8,508 nt of DNA from Lachnospiraceae bacterium (lineage in GTDB: Bacteria > Bacillota > Clostridia > Lachnospirales > Lachnospiraceae), in contig CAAFJI010000150.1 in NCBI GenBank assembly GCA_900763175.1, positions 1-8,508 of the forward strand. The letters run 5' to 3'. The stretch's first letter is position 1. Each line of letters starts with the position of its first letter. Of this stretch, positions 1 through 4,795 are shown piece after piece. The translations under genes and the position numbers were made by a program. Below the pieces are notes generated by a model. That model was not told the origin of the DNA and made no database searches. It worked only from the letters and a program-made list of their open reading frames with translations.

Positions 1-220
1 ATCCAACCTTAAATCCACCATATATTTTATAGAAGAAATACACCATCAGAACATACAGCCCGATCACCACCTGATTTCCACGATCAAACCGTCTGCCGAT
101 CACATCCCTGCGAGCATAAAACTTATACCAGATGTATGCAAATAATAATGTCTCCAGCAGCACGATCAGTGTAGATGCCAGAAACATGATGCTTCGTTTG
201 TATCTTTCACGATTTTCCAT
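1..220 (-). CDS. Priming sugar transferase, N-terminal part (EPS polyprenyl glycosylphosphotransferase family), cut by window start
   Basis: Only the first 73 codons are present; the gene runs off the left edge. The ATG at 218-220 is preceded by a clear ribosome binding site (GGGAGGAAGAA just upstream on the minus strand). The peptide begins MENRERYKR, then has a hydrophobic segment at about residues 11-31, a short basic linker (ARRDVIGRRFDRGNQ, about 38-52), and a second membrane segment at about 53-68 ending FYKIYGGFKVG. This membrane-helix N-terminus, with basic loop and YGGF-like exit, resembles the bacterial sugar transferases (Pfam Bac_transf type) that load the first sugar phosphate onto undecaprenyl phosphate to start EPS or capsule repeat units at the membrane. 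The catalytic C-terminal domain lies outside the window, so the assignment rests on the N-terminus and on the divergent cps-type genes. Another polytopic membrane protein is possible. Confidence 0.6.
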   Translation of the reverse strand, partial: MENRERYKRSIMFLASTLIVLLETLLFAYIWYKFYARRDVIGRRFDRGNQVVIGLYVLMVYFFYKIYGGFKVG

Positions 221-279
221 TTCTTCCTCCCGTAAACGAATATCTGCGGATGGTTCCGCCATCGGAAAATTTTTTAAAC

Positions 280-307
280 ATTGTATAGTATAGCACAAAA
301 AAGTCAA
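280..307 (-). promoter_or_regulatory. Sigma-A-type promoter for the sugar transferase gene
   Basis: Read on the minus strand, TTGACT (307-302, 5/6 to the -35 consensus) is followed after 16 nt by TACAAT (285-280, 5/6 to the -10 consensus). An overlapping extended -10-like TGCTATACT (295-287) is an alternative. The implied 5' leader is about 50 nt and contains a small GC hairpin (246-250 pairing with 255-259) before the ribosome binding site. This is consensus matching by eye only. Confidence 0.55.
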
Positions 308-338
308 TAGGAAAATCCCTTTTTTCGTCACTCCATTT

Positions 339-353
339 TGACAAGATTTGTCA
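339..353. promoter_or_regulatory. Possible operator: TGACAA-N3-TTGTCA inverted repeat
   Basis: A perfect 6-bp inverted repeat, TGACAA GAT TTGTCA, lies between the divergent sugar transferase promoter and the first cps promoter. Dyads of this size between divergent genes are often repressor or activator sites, so it could coordinate both directions. No regulator is encoded nearby in the window and I do not recognise the motif as belonging to a specific family. It overlaps a TTGACA hexamer that has no matching -10 element. Confidence 0.3.
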
Positions 354-361
354 GCAATGCC

Positions 362-391
362 TTGATTACCCCCCCCCATTTGTGATAGAAT
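362..391 (+). promoter_or_regulatory. cps promoter P1, extended -10 type, with poly-C in the spacer
   Basis: TTGATT (362-367) and an extended -10, TGATAGAAT (383-391, hexamer TAGAAT 386-391), are separated by 18 nt. Nine of those nucleotides are an unbroken C run. The element faces the cpsB-type gene. It closely resembles P2 about 63 bp downstream, which supports a genuine promoter over a chance match. The spacer is 1 nt longer than the usual 17, so tract-length change would directly alter promoter geometry. Confidence 0.6.
369..377 (+). repeat. Poly-C tract (9 C) within the P1 spacer
   Basis: Nine consecutive C residues lie between the -35 and -10 elements of P1, in otherwise A/T-rich intergenic DNA. 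Homopolymeric C or G tracts of this length are prone to slipped-strand mispairing. At this position a one-base loss would give the optimal 17-nt spacer and a gain would weaken it. Confidence 0.85.
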
Positions 392-425
392 CCAGGTTGT
401 GAATGTTTATTTTTGTCGATAACAC

Positions 426-454
426 TTGATTCCAGCCATTTGTTATGATAGAAT
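426..454 (+). promoter_or_regulatory. cps promoter P2, extended -10 type
   Basis: TTGATT (426-431), a 17-nt spacer, then TGATAGAAT (446-454, hexamer TAGAAT 449-454). The hexamers and the surrounding CCATTTGT match P1, but the C run is replaced by CCAGCC. The expected transcript start is about 461, giving a leader of roughly 50 nt. That leader includes the dyad TTTGTAACAAA (474-484) and two TTTGTAA direct repeats (474-480, 485-491), just ahead of the cpsB ribosome binding site. Confidence 0.6.
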
Positions 455-508
455 CAGCCTGTAAATATTTGGGTTTGTAACAAATTTGTAATAAAAAAGG
501 ATGTTTTC

Positions 509-1228
509 ATGTGTGTTATTGATTTTCATTCTCATATACTTCCTGGCATTGACGATGGAGCCCGTAATCTGGAAACATCCCTTGCAATGCTGGATATGGC
601 AAAGGCGGCAGGGACAGATGTCATGCTTGCCACCCCCCATTTTTATGCATCAAGGGATCGGATTGACACCTTTTTACAGCGTAGAGAAGCTGCCCGTGAT
701 GCTCTTTTTACGGCCATTTCCAAAGAAGAACAGATGGCATTCCCAAGAATCTTCTGTGGTGCAGAGGTAGCCTATTTCACCGGCATCCGCTATGCAAAAG
801 ATATTGAGATGCTTACCGTAGAGAACACCAATCTTCTCCTTCTGGAAATGCCTTTTACTCCCTGGACCGAAGAGAACCTTCAGGAAGTAGAAGCTCTTCT
901 TGACCGGAACTTCCGCATTCTTATTGCACATCTGGAGAGATTTCTCTGGATTCCGGGCAATAAGAAGCAGATTCGCCGCCTCCTCTCTCTTCCAGTCTAC
1001 ATTCAGATTAATGCAGAAGCTTTTGAAGATAACTGGTTTCACACCAGAACCCTGATCCGTATGTTCCAGGAGGGAACTGCACATATTCTGGGCAGTGACT
1101 GCCACGGTGCGCACCACCGTATTCCGAATCTCGACAGGGGCCGCAGCTACCTTATGCAAAAAGCTGGTCCCCAGGTTCTGGAACGGGTTGACAGGTGCGG
1201 AGCAGAGCTTTTGGCAGACCTTCTCTAA
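509..1228 (+). CDS. cpsB: CpsB/YwqE-type PHP-domain protein-tyrosine phosphatase
   Basis: This 239-aa cytoplasmic, metal-dependent tyrosine phosphatase would dephosphorylate the CpsD-type kinase encoded downstream and so help control polysaccharide chain synthesis. The PHP-fold metal-binding motifs are in order: DFHSHILPGIDDGA (residues 5-18; H7, H9, D15/D16), TPH (42-44; H44), GAEV (84-87; E86), AHLER (140-144; H141) and GSDCH (195-199; D197, H199). The length is close to the usual ~240-255 aa. The ATG at 509 is chosen because AAAAAAGG (493-500) sits 8 nt upstream and the N-terminal HSH motif starts at residue 7. An out-of-frame ATG at 501 gives no recognisable protein. It is the first gene of the plus-strand cps cluster, 34 nt before the LCP gene. 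The family is clear; the specific physiological substrate is inferred from context. Confidence 0.92.
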   Translation: MCVIDFHSHILPGIDDGARNLETSLAMLDMAKAAGTDVMLATPHFYASRDRIDTFLQRREAARDALFTAISKEEQMAFPRIFCGAEVAYFTGIRYAKDIEMLTVENTNLLLLEMPFTPWTEENLQEVEALLDRNFRILIAHLERFLWIPGNKKQIRRLLSLPVYIQINAEAFEDNWFHTRTLIRMFQEGTAHILGSDCHGAHHRIPNLDRGRSYLMQKAGPQVLERVDRCGAELLADLL

Positions 1229-1262
1229 CCAGAAGTCAGAGAGTGGCTTCAGAAAGGAAAAT

Positions 1263-2240
1263 ATGCATTATTATAATAGGAAAAAACTGAAAAACATTTT
1301 TCTCGGTGCAGCTGCCAGTCTTTTATCTGCCAGCCTCCTCCTGCCTTCTGCTGCAGCTCCGCTCCCCGTACAGGCTGCTTCCACAGAAGATTCTGGTGAA
1401 ATTGTTTATAAGGGAACCACATACGTGCCAAAGGGGAATCTGGAAACCTATCTTTTCGCCGGAATCGATTCCTATGATAAGATCCAGGAGATCACGCAAT
1501 ACGATGGCACCGGACAGTGCGATGTGCTCATTGTCCTGGTAAGAGACAGAAGTACAGACAAGTGCCAGATTCTCACCATTGACCGCAATACCATGACAGA
1601 TGTGCGCAGTCTTTCTGATGACGGCGAATACATTGACACCACCAAGGCACAGATTTCCCTCGCCCACGCTATGAGTCTGGATCACGAAACCAGGGCAGAG
1701 AATACCGTTGATGCTGTTTCCAGCTATCTGGGAGGCCATAAGATTGACGGCTACGCCATGGTAAATATGGGTGCCATCCAGATGGTCAATGATATGGTAG
1801 GCGGTGTTACTGTCACTGTGGATGAGGATTTTCCAGACAGTGATACTCTTATCAAAGGGCAGACCGTCACCCTTACAGGCCCGGATGCCGAGCGTTATAT
1901 TCGTGAACGAAAAACCGTTGCCGATGGGTTGAACCAGAACCGTATGAGCCGTCAGGCACAGTACGAGGAGGGATTTCGAGCTGCTTTCTCTGCGAAATGC
2001 AGCGAAGACAAAAAATTTCCTCTTACCATGTATCATGCCCTTGAGGAATACATGACCACCAACATCAGTGCCAAGAAATTTTCCCGCCTCTCTCTTCTCC
2101 TCACAGATGAGAAAGAGGACACCAAGATTACCATTGAGGGAACCTATGGCTTTGATGACGACGACTGGCAGACTTTTACTCCGGATCCGGACAGCCTGCA
2201 GCAGGCAATCCTGCAGCTCTTTTATAAGGAAAAGAAATAA
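1263..2240 (+). CDS. LytR-CpsA-Psr (LCP) family protein, secreted or anchored
   Basis: LCP enzymes act outside the membrane and transfer lipid-linked glycopolymers (capsule, teichoic acid) onto peptidoglycan. The 325-aa protein starts at ATG 1263, with AAAGGA 4-5 nt upstream. The same frame is open back to 1095, but that would overlap the phosphatase gene. A basic N-terminus and hydrophobic stretch (about residues 7-31) ending PLPVQAA form a signal peptide or anchor. LCP landmarks follow: YLFAGID (63-69), CDVLIVLVRD (86-95), LTIDRNTMTDV (104-114), IDGYAMVNMGAIQMVNDMVGGV (161-182) and LTGPDAERYIRERK (204-217) then NQNRMSRQ (224-231). The usual R-D-T signature reads R-N-T here (N109), so the common Asp is absent. 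It is the cpsA counterpart, but sits between the phosphatase and cpsC-type genes rather than first. After about residue 250 there is a less conserved C-terminal part. Family assignment is firm; the polymer transferred is unknown. Confidence 0.87.
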   Translation: MHYYNRKKLKNIFLGAAASLLSASLLLPSAAAPLPVQAASTEDSGEIVYKGTTYVPKGNLETYLFAGIDSYDKIQEITQYDGTGQCDVLIVLVRDRSTDKCQILTIDRNTMTDVRSLSDDGEYIDTTKAQISLAHAMSLDHETRAENTVDAVSSYLGGHKIDGYAMVNMGAIQMVNDMVGGVTVTVDEDFPDSDTLIKGQTVTLTGPDAERYIRERKTVADGLNQNRMSRQAQYEEGFRAAFSAKCSEDKKFPLTMYHALEEYMTTNISAKKFSRLSLLLTDEKEDTKITIEGTYGFDDDDWQTFTPDPDSLQQAILQLFYKEKK

Positions 2241-2337
2241 TGTTGGGATTTACAGGCAATTAGGTGGGATTCCAAATCCACTTTACAGTTTCCGTTAGAT
2301 TTCAACAATAAAATAAAACAAATTAAGGAGACACATC

Positions 2338-3078
2338 ATGAATGAACAACTCACAAATGACGAGGTAGAAATCGACCTTGTGGATCTGGCCTATCATTTA
2401 CTTGACAAATGGCGCTATCTGCTGGTTAGTTTTCTTGTCGGCGCAGTACTTCTGGGAGCCTACTCCTATTTTCTGATCACACCGACTTATGAATCTACTG
2501 CCAAGCTTTACGTAGTATCTGCCTCTGATGACTCTGTGGTCAATTTAAGTGACCTGAACCTGGGAACCTCCCTGACCGCCGACTACGAACAGCTGATGCT
2601 CAGCTACCCGGTCCTGAACCGTGTTATCGACAGTCTTGGACTGAATACCACCTCCGATGCGCTGAAGTCAGCTTATAGGCTGAACAACCCCACTGATACC
2701 CGAATTCTGGAGATCACTGCCACTTCTACCGACCCGCAGATGGCTATGGATCTGGCTCAGACAATGGCTGAAGAAGCGATTGAATACCTTCCGGATACCA
2801 TGAGCACACTTGCTCCTAACCTGGCTCAGAATGCCAAGCTTCCAGAGCATAAGGTGGCTCCAAGCTATACCAAATACACAATGATGGGTGCCTTACTTGG
2901 TCTTATCCTGTGTGCCGGTGTTTTCATTGTCAGATATCTTATGGATGATACCATCCATACCGCTGATGATATGGAGAAATTCTTCGGACTTGTACCTCTC
3001 ACTACGATTCCGGACAGCGATCAGGTTGTAGATATTGAGGAAGAACAGCACAGCAGAAAGAGAGGTCACAAGAAATGA
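2338..3078 (+). CDS. cpsC: CpsC/CapA-type Wzz-domain chain-length determinant and tyrosine-kinase activator
   Basis: This 246-aa membrane protein would act as the transmembrane adaptor of the split Gram-positive BY-kinase, docking and activating the CpsD-type ATPase and influencing polysaccharide length. It has a short cytoplasmic N-terminus (EIDLVDLAYHLLDKWRY, residues 11-27), TM1 (about 28-47) followed by TPTYESTAKLYV (48-59, typical of Wzz domains), and an extracellular region of about 130 residues. A proline-containing segment before TM2 (LPEHKVAPSYTK, 168-179) is followed by TM2 (about 182-200). The cytoplasmic tail contains DDTIHTADDMEKFFGLVPLTTIP (203-225), the typical kinase-docking end. 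The ATG at 2338 follows TTAAGGAG 8-9 nt upstream. The 97-nt gap from the LCP gene shows no convincing promoter or terminator. Its stop overlaps the kinase start (ATGA), which implies translational coupling and equimolar production of the two partners. Confidence 0.9.
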   Translation: MNEQLTNDEVEIDLVDLAYHLLDKWRYLLVSFLVGAVLLGAYSYFLITPTYESTAKLYVVSASDDSVVNLSDLNLGTSLTADYEQLMLSYPVLNRVIDSLGLNTTSDALKSAYRLNNPTDTRILEITATSTDPQMAMDLAQTMAEEAIEYLPDTMSTLAPNLAQNAKLPEHKVAPSYTKYTMMGALLGLILCAGVFIVRYLMDDTIHTADDMEKFFGLVPLTTIPDSDQVVDIEEEQHSRKRGHKK

Positions 3079-3842
3079 AACAGTTAACTATCGCTCTTCC
3101 GGAGCTGCCCTATGCAGTGGAGGAAGCTATGAACCGTCTGCGTGTCAACATTAAATTCTGTGGAAAAAACACCAGAAAGATCCTGCTTACAAGCTGTCTT
3201 CCTAACGAGGGAAAGAGTACGATTTCTTCCTATCTGTGGAAAATGCTTGCAGAAGCCGGTTTCCCAACTGTCCTGGTTGATGTTGACCTTCGTAAATCCG
3301 TTATGAAACAGCGTTTTCAGATGGATTATGATTCTGAAACCACAAAGGGACTGAACCATTACCTTTCCGGTATGGCGGAATACAACGATGTTGTATACAG
3401 CACCAATATTCCAAATGGATATCTGGTTCCCTGTACACAGCTGCTTGAGAACCCTTCCGCACTTCTGGAGGATGTCCGTTTCAAGGAGCTTCTGAACACT
3501 CTGGCAGAGAATTATCGCTTTGTCATCCTTGACACACCGCCTCTTGGCAGCGTTTCCGATGGTGCTTTGGTTGCCTCTCTGTGTGATGGTGCTGTTCTGG
3601 TAGTGCGTGCAGGCATCACTTCCAAAAAAATCATTCAGCAGTCCATGCATGAGATTCAGCAGTCTGGCTGCAAGCTTCTTGGCACAGTCCTGAACCGTGC
3701 AGATGTCAAGGGACACGCCTATGGCAAATATGGTAAATATGGCAAGTATGGTTATGGCTACGGCTATGGCTATGGTTACGAATATGGTTCCGATTCCAAC
3801 GGCAAGAGCCACAGCAAAAAAGCTGATAAAATACATAAATAA
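3075..3842 (+). CDS. cpsD: CpsD/CapB-type bacterial tyrosine kinase (BY-kinase)
   Basis: This 255-aa cytoplasmic P-loop kinase autophosphorylates on a C-terminal tyrosine cluster and, with CpsC, regulates EPS polymerisation and export. Motifs are Walker A SCLPNEGKST (residues 40-49; K47, S48), Walker A' VLVDVD (66-71) and Walker B FVILDTPP (149-156). Before Walker A, an N-terminal region (EEAMNRLRVNIKF, 16-28) matches the oligomerisation helix with its RxxRxNI-like motif. The tail (216-238) has ten tyrosines: four as YGK/YGY units then alternating YG repeats, followed by a basic K/H/S-rich end. This is regular compared with the usual clusters of three to five spaced tyrosines. The ATG overlaps the cpsC stop by ATGA. 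The PHP phosphatase upstream is the expected opposing enzyme. No glycosyltransferase genes follow within the window, which is unlike streptococcal cps loci. Confidence 0.92.
   Translation: MKQLTIALPELPYAVEEAMNRLRVNIKFCGKNTRKILLTSCLPNEGKSTISSYLWKMLAEAGFPTVLVDVDLRKSVMKQRFQMDYDSETTKGLNHYLSGMAEYNDVVYSTNIPNGYLVPCTQLLENPSALLEDVRFKELLNTLAENYRFVILDTPPLGSVSDGALVASLCDGAVLVVRAGITSKKIIQQSMHEIQQSGCKLLGTVLNRADVKGHAYGKYGKYGKYGYGYGYGYGYEYGSDSNGKSHSKKADKIHK
3720..3788 (+). repeat. Degenerate YGK/YG coding repeat in the kinase tail
   Basis: Tandem units of the form TATGGNAAN and then TA(T/C)GGN encode residues 216-238 of the kinase. Third positions vary between units (TAT/TAC, GGC/GGT, AAA/AAG), so the array looks old or maintained by selection on the protein rather than a fresh slippage product. 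Unit number could still differ between strains and change the number of phosphorylatable tyrosines. Confidence 0.8.
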
Positions 3843-3882
3843 TTTCCTGGACAAATACTGGTCCAATTACTAATTTCCATGG

Positions 3883-3913
3883 ATAAACGGGCCTGCGTGG
3901 TAAGGCCGTTTAT
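3883..3913 (+). other. Leader hairpin before the basic secreted protein gene
   Basis: ATAAACGG-(G bulge)-CCT (3883-3894) pairs with AGGCCGTTTAT (3903-3913), leaving the loop GCGTGGTA. It sits 36 nt before the next start codon. No T-run follows, so it is a poor intrinsic terminator; an mRNA-stabilising or attenuating stem or a weak partial terminator after cpsD is more likely. Its apex, CCTGCGTGGT (3892-3901), is exactly complementary to the loop region of the terminator at 4568-4577. A smaller dyad, TGGAC/GTCCA (3848-3852, 3861-3865), precedes it. Confidence 0.55.
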
Positions 3914-3949
3914 TAAATAAAGCAATAAAGTAGATAGAAGGTGTTACTA

Positions 3950-4543
3950 ATGAAATCATTTAAAAAAGTAGCCCTTACCCTTATGACTGTCGTTATGATG
4001 CTTCTCATGAGCACAAGTGTTTTTGCAGCAGATTCACCTACAAAAACATCTTTCAATGCTTCCATGACAAAGACATCTTCAGTTTACAATGGTAAGAAGC
4101 AGAATCTGAAAAACTTAGTTGTCGTTACAAAAGCTAACGGCAAAAAAATCTCAGCTAAATACTACAATGTAAAAGTAAACAAAACCTGTAAAAATGCTGG
4201 CAAATATACTGTAACCGTTACTGGTAAAGGTAAATATGCCGGATACGTACAGAAACTTACTTACACTGTAAAAGCTAAGACTCAGAAAGTTACAGTTAAG
4301 AAAGACAGCTACACAACAACAGCAGCTAAGGTTAAGAAGAGAGTTAAATCCTTTAACCCAGGCGTAACCTTCAAGAAAGGTACCGCTACTTATACCACAA
4401 ACAACACCAACATCAAAGTTGGTAAGAATGGCAAGATTTATGTTGCCAAAGGTACTAAGAAGGGTACTTATCAGGTAAAAGTTACTGTTAAGGCTAAGAA
4501 CTACAAGAAAGTAACTAAGTACATCAAAGTTACAGTTAAATAA
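3950..4543 (+). CDS. Small secreted, extremely lysine-rich protein with Ig-like beta repeats
   Basis: A 197-aa protein of unknown function. ATG 3950 is chosen because AGAAGG (3936-3941) lies 8 nt upstream and it begins a textbook signal peptide, MKSFKK then a hydrophobic core to VFA (residues 1-26). An in-frame GTG at 3941 lies on that ribosome binding site. The mature part has 41 Lys and one Arg against two Asp (28, 119) and no Glu, with a single Cys (80). It is rich in Val, Thr, Tyr and Asn and predicted all-beta. Residues about 45-108 (VYNGKK...AGKYTVTVTGKGKYAGYVQ) resemble the YxGK...GTYTVTVTGKGNY repeats of clostridial surface proteins. Residues about 156-197 (KVGKNGKIYVAKGTKKGTYQVKVTV) resemble a common Lachnospiraceae C-terminal Ig-like module. 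There is no LPXTG or other anchor. Codon use (many AAA/AAG, GTT, ACT) differs from the cps genes, suggesting high expression or separate origin. Its charge suggests binding to an anionic glycan or wall polymer, which is inference only. Confidence 0.8.
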   Translation: MKSFKKVALTLMTVVMMLLMSTSVFAADSPTKTSFNASMTKTSSVYNGKKQNLKNLVVVTKANGKKISAKYYNVKVNKTCKNAGKYTVTVTGKGKYAGYVQKLTYTVKAKTQKVTVKKDSYTTTAAKVKKRVKSFNPGVTFKKGTATYTTNNTNIKVGKNGKIYVAKGTKKGTYQVKVTVKAKNYKKVTKYIKVTVK

Positions 4544-4553
4544 TCTTCGGATT

Positions 4554-4588
4554 AAAAAAGCTCCCTGACCACGCAGGGAGCTTTTTTT
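4554..4588 (+). terminator. Strong rho-independent terminator
   Basis: AAAAAAGCTCCCTG (4554-4567), loop ACCACG, then CAGGGAGC and seven T (4574-4588). It ends the secreted protein gene 10 nt after its stop. The A-run on the left makes it potentially functional on the minus strand too, as a backstop for the convergent operon. Confidence 0.95.
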
Positions 4589-4639
4589 ACAGGAAAAAGT
4601 GCCACAGGTGGTCTGTCCTGTTAAGTAGATTTTCTGCCT

Positions 4640-4693
4640 GGGCTGGGTCGTTCCAGCAACATAATTCCTCTCCGCCTCAGTGTGATCCAGCCC
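4640..4693. repeat. Unexplained inverted repeat in the convergent junction
   Basis: GGGCTGGGTC (4640-4649) pairs with GATCCAGCCC (4684-4693): ten pairs including one G-T, separated by 34 nt. It lies in non-coding DNA between the two terminators, in sequence more G/C-rich than other spacers here. On the plus strand a T-run (4702-4706) lies 8 nt after the right arm. It might be a structured RNA, a further terminator stem or a remnant; I do not recognise a family. Confidence 0.4.
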
Positions 4694-4721
4694 GGTAGGA
4701 CTTTTTATGTAATAAAAATTA

Positions 4722-4762
4722 CCACGGTACCAACTATCCCATCTGAAATACTGATACCGTGG
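4722..4762 (-). terminator. Probable terminator of the sugar-acid/fucoside operon
   Basis: A perfect 8-bp dyad, CCACGGTA/TACCGTGG, with a 25-nt loop lies 33 nt beyond the stop codon of the dehydratase gene. On the minus strand the stem is followed by TAATTTTTATT. The long loop and interrupted T-tract make it weaker than the 4554-4588 terminator, but position and orientation fit. Confidence 0.6.
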
Positions 4763-4795
4763 AAACATAGAAAATCTATAAGATTGTACCTTTAC

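Noticed and set aside
338..366. Third cps promoter using TTGACA at 338-343
   Set aside because: The position 16-18 nt downstream reads CTTGATT, a poor -10 match. The hexamer is better explained as part of the TGACAA/TTGTCA dyad.
501..770. Plus-strand open frame starting at ATG 501
   Set aside because: It overlaps the phosphatase gene in another frame, has no recognisable motif, and the ribosome binding site fits ATG 509 with better spacing.
1095..1262. N-terminal extension of the LCP frame back to 1095
   Set aside because: It would overlap 134 nt of the phosphatase gene and put 56 residues before an obvious signal peptide. ATG 1263 has its own ribosome binding site.
2241..2337. Internal promoter or terminator between the LCP and cpsC genes
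   Set aside because: TTTACA (2282-2287) has no well-spaced -10, and the GGATT/AATCC dyad (2267-2279) is only 5 bp with no T-run. The gap is A/T-rich with a good ribosome binding site, so read-through is the simplest view.
3084..3866. Long minus-strand open frame antisense to the kinase gene
   Set aside because: It mirrors a clearly conserved kinase. Its apparent hydrophobic Ile/Ala start comes from the antisense of the Tyr-Gly repeat, and there is no homology I recognise.
4151..4768. Minus-strand open frame antisense to the secreted protein and across the terminator
   Set aside because: It runs through the strong terminator hairpin, has a composition expected from the antisense of Lys/Val/Thr codons, and lacks a ribosome binding site.
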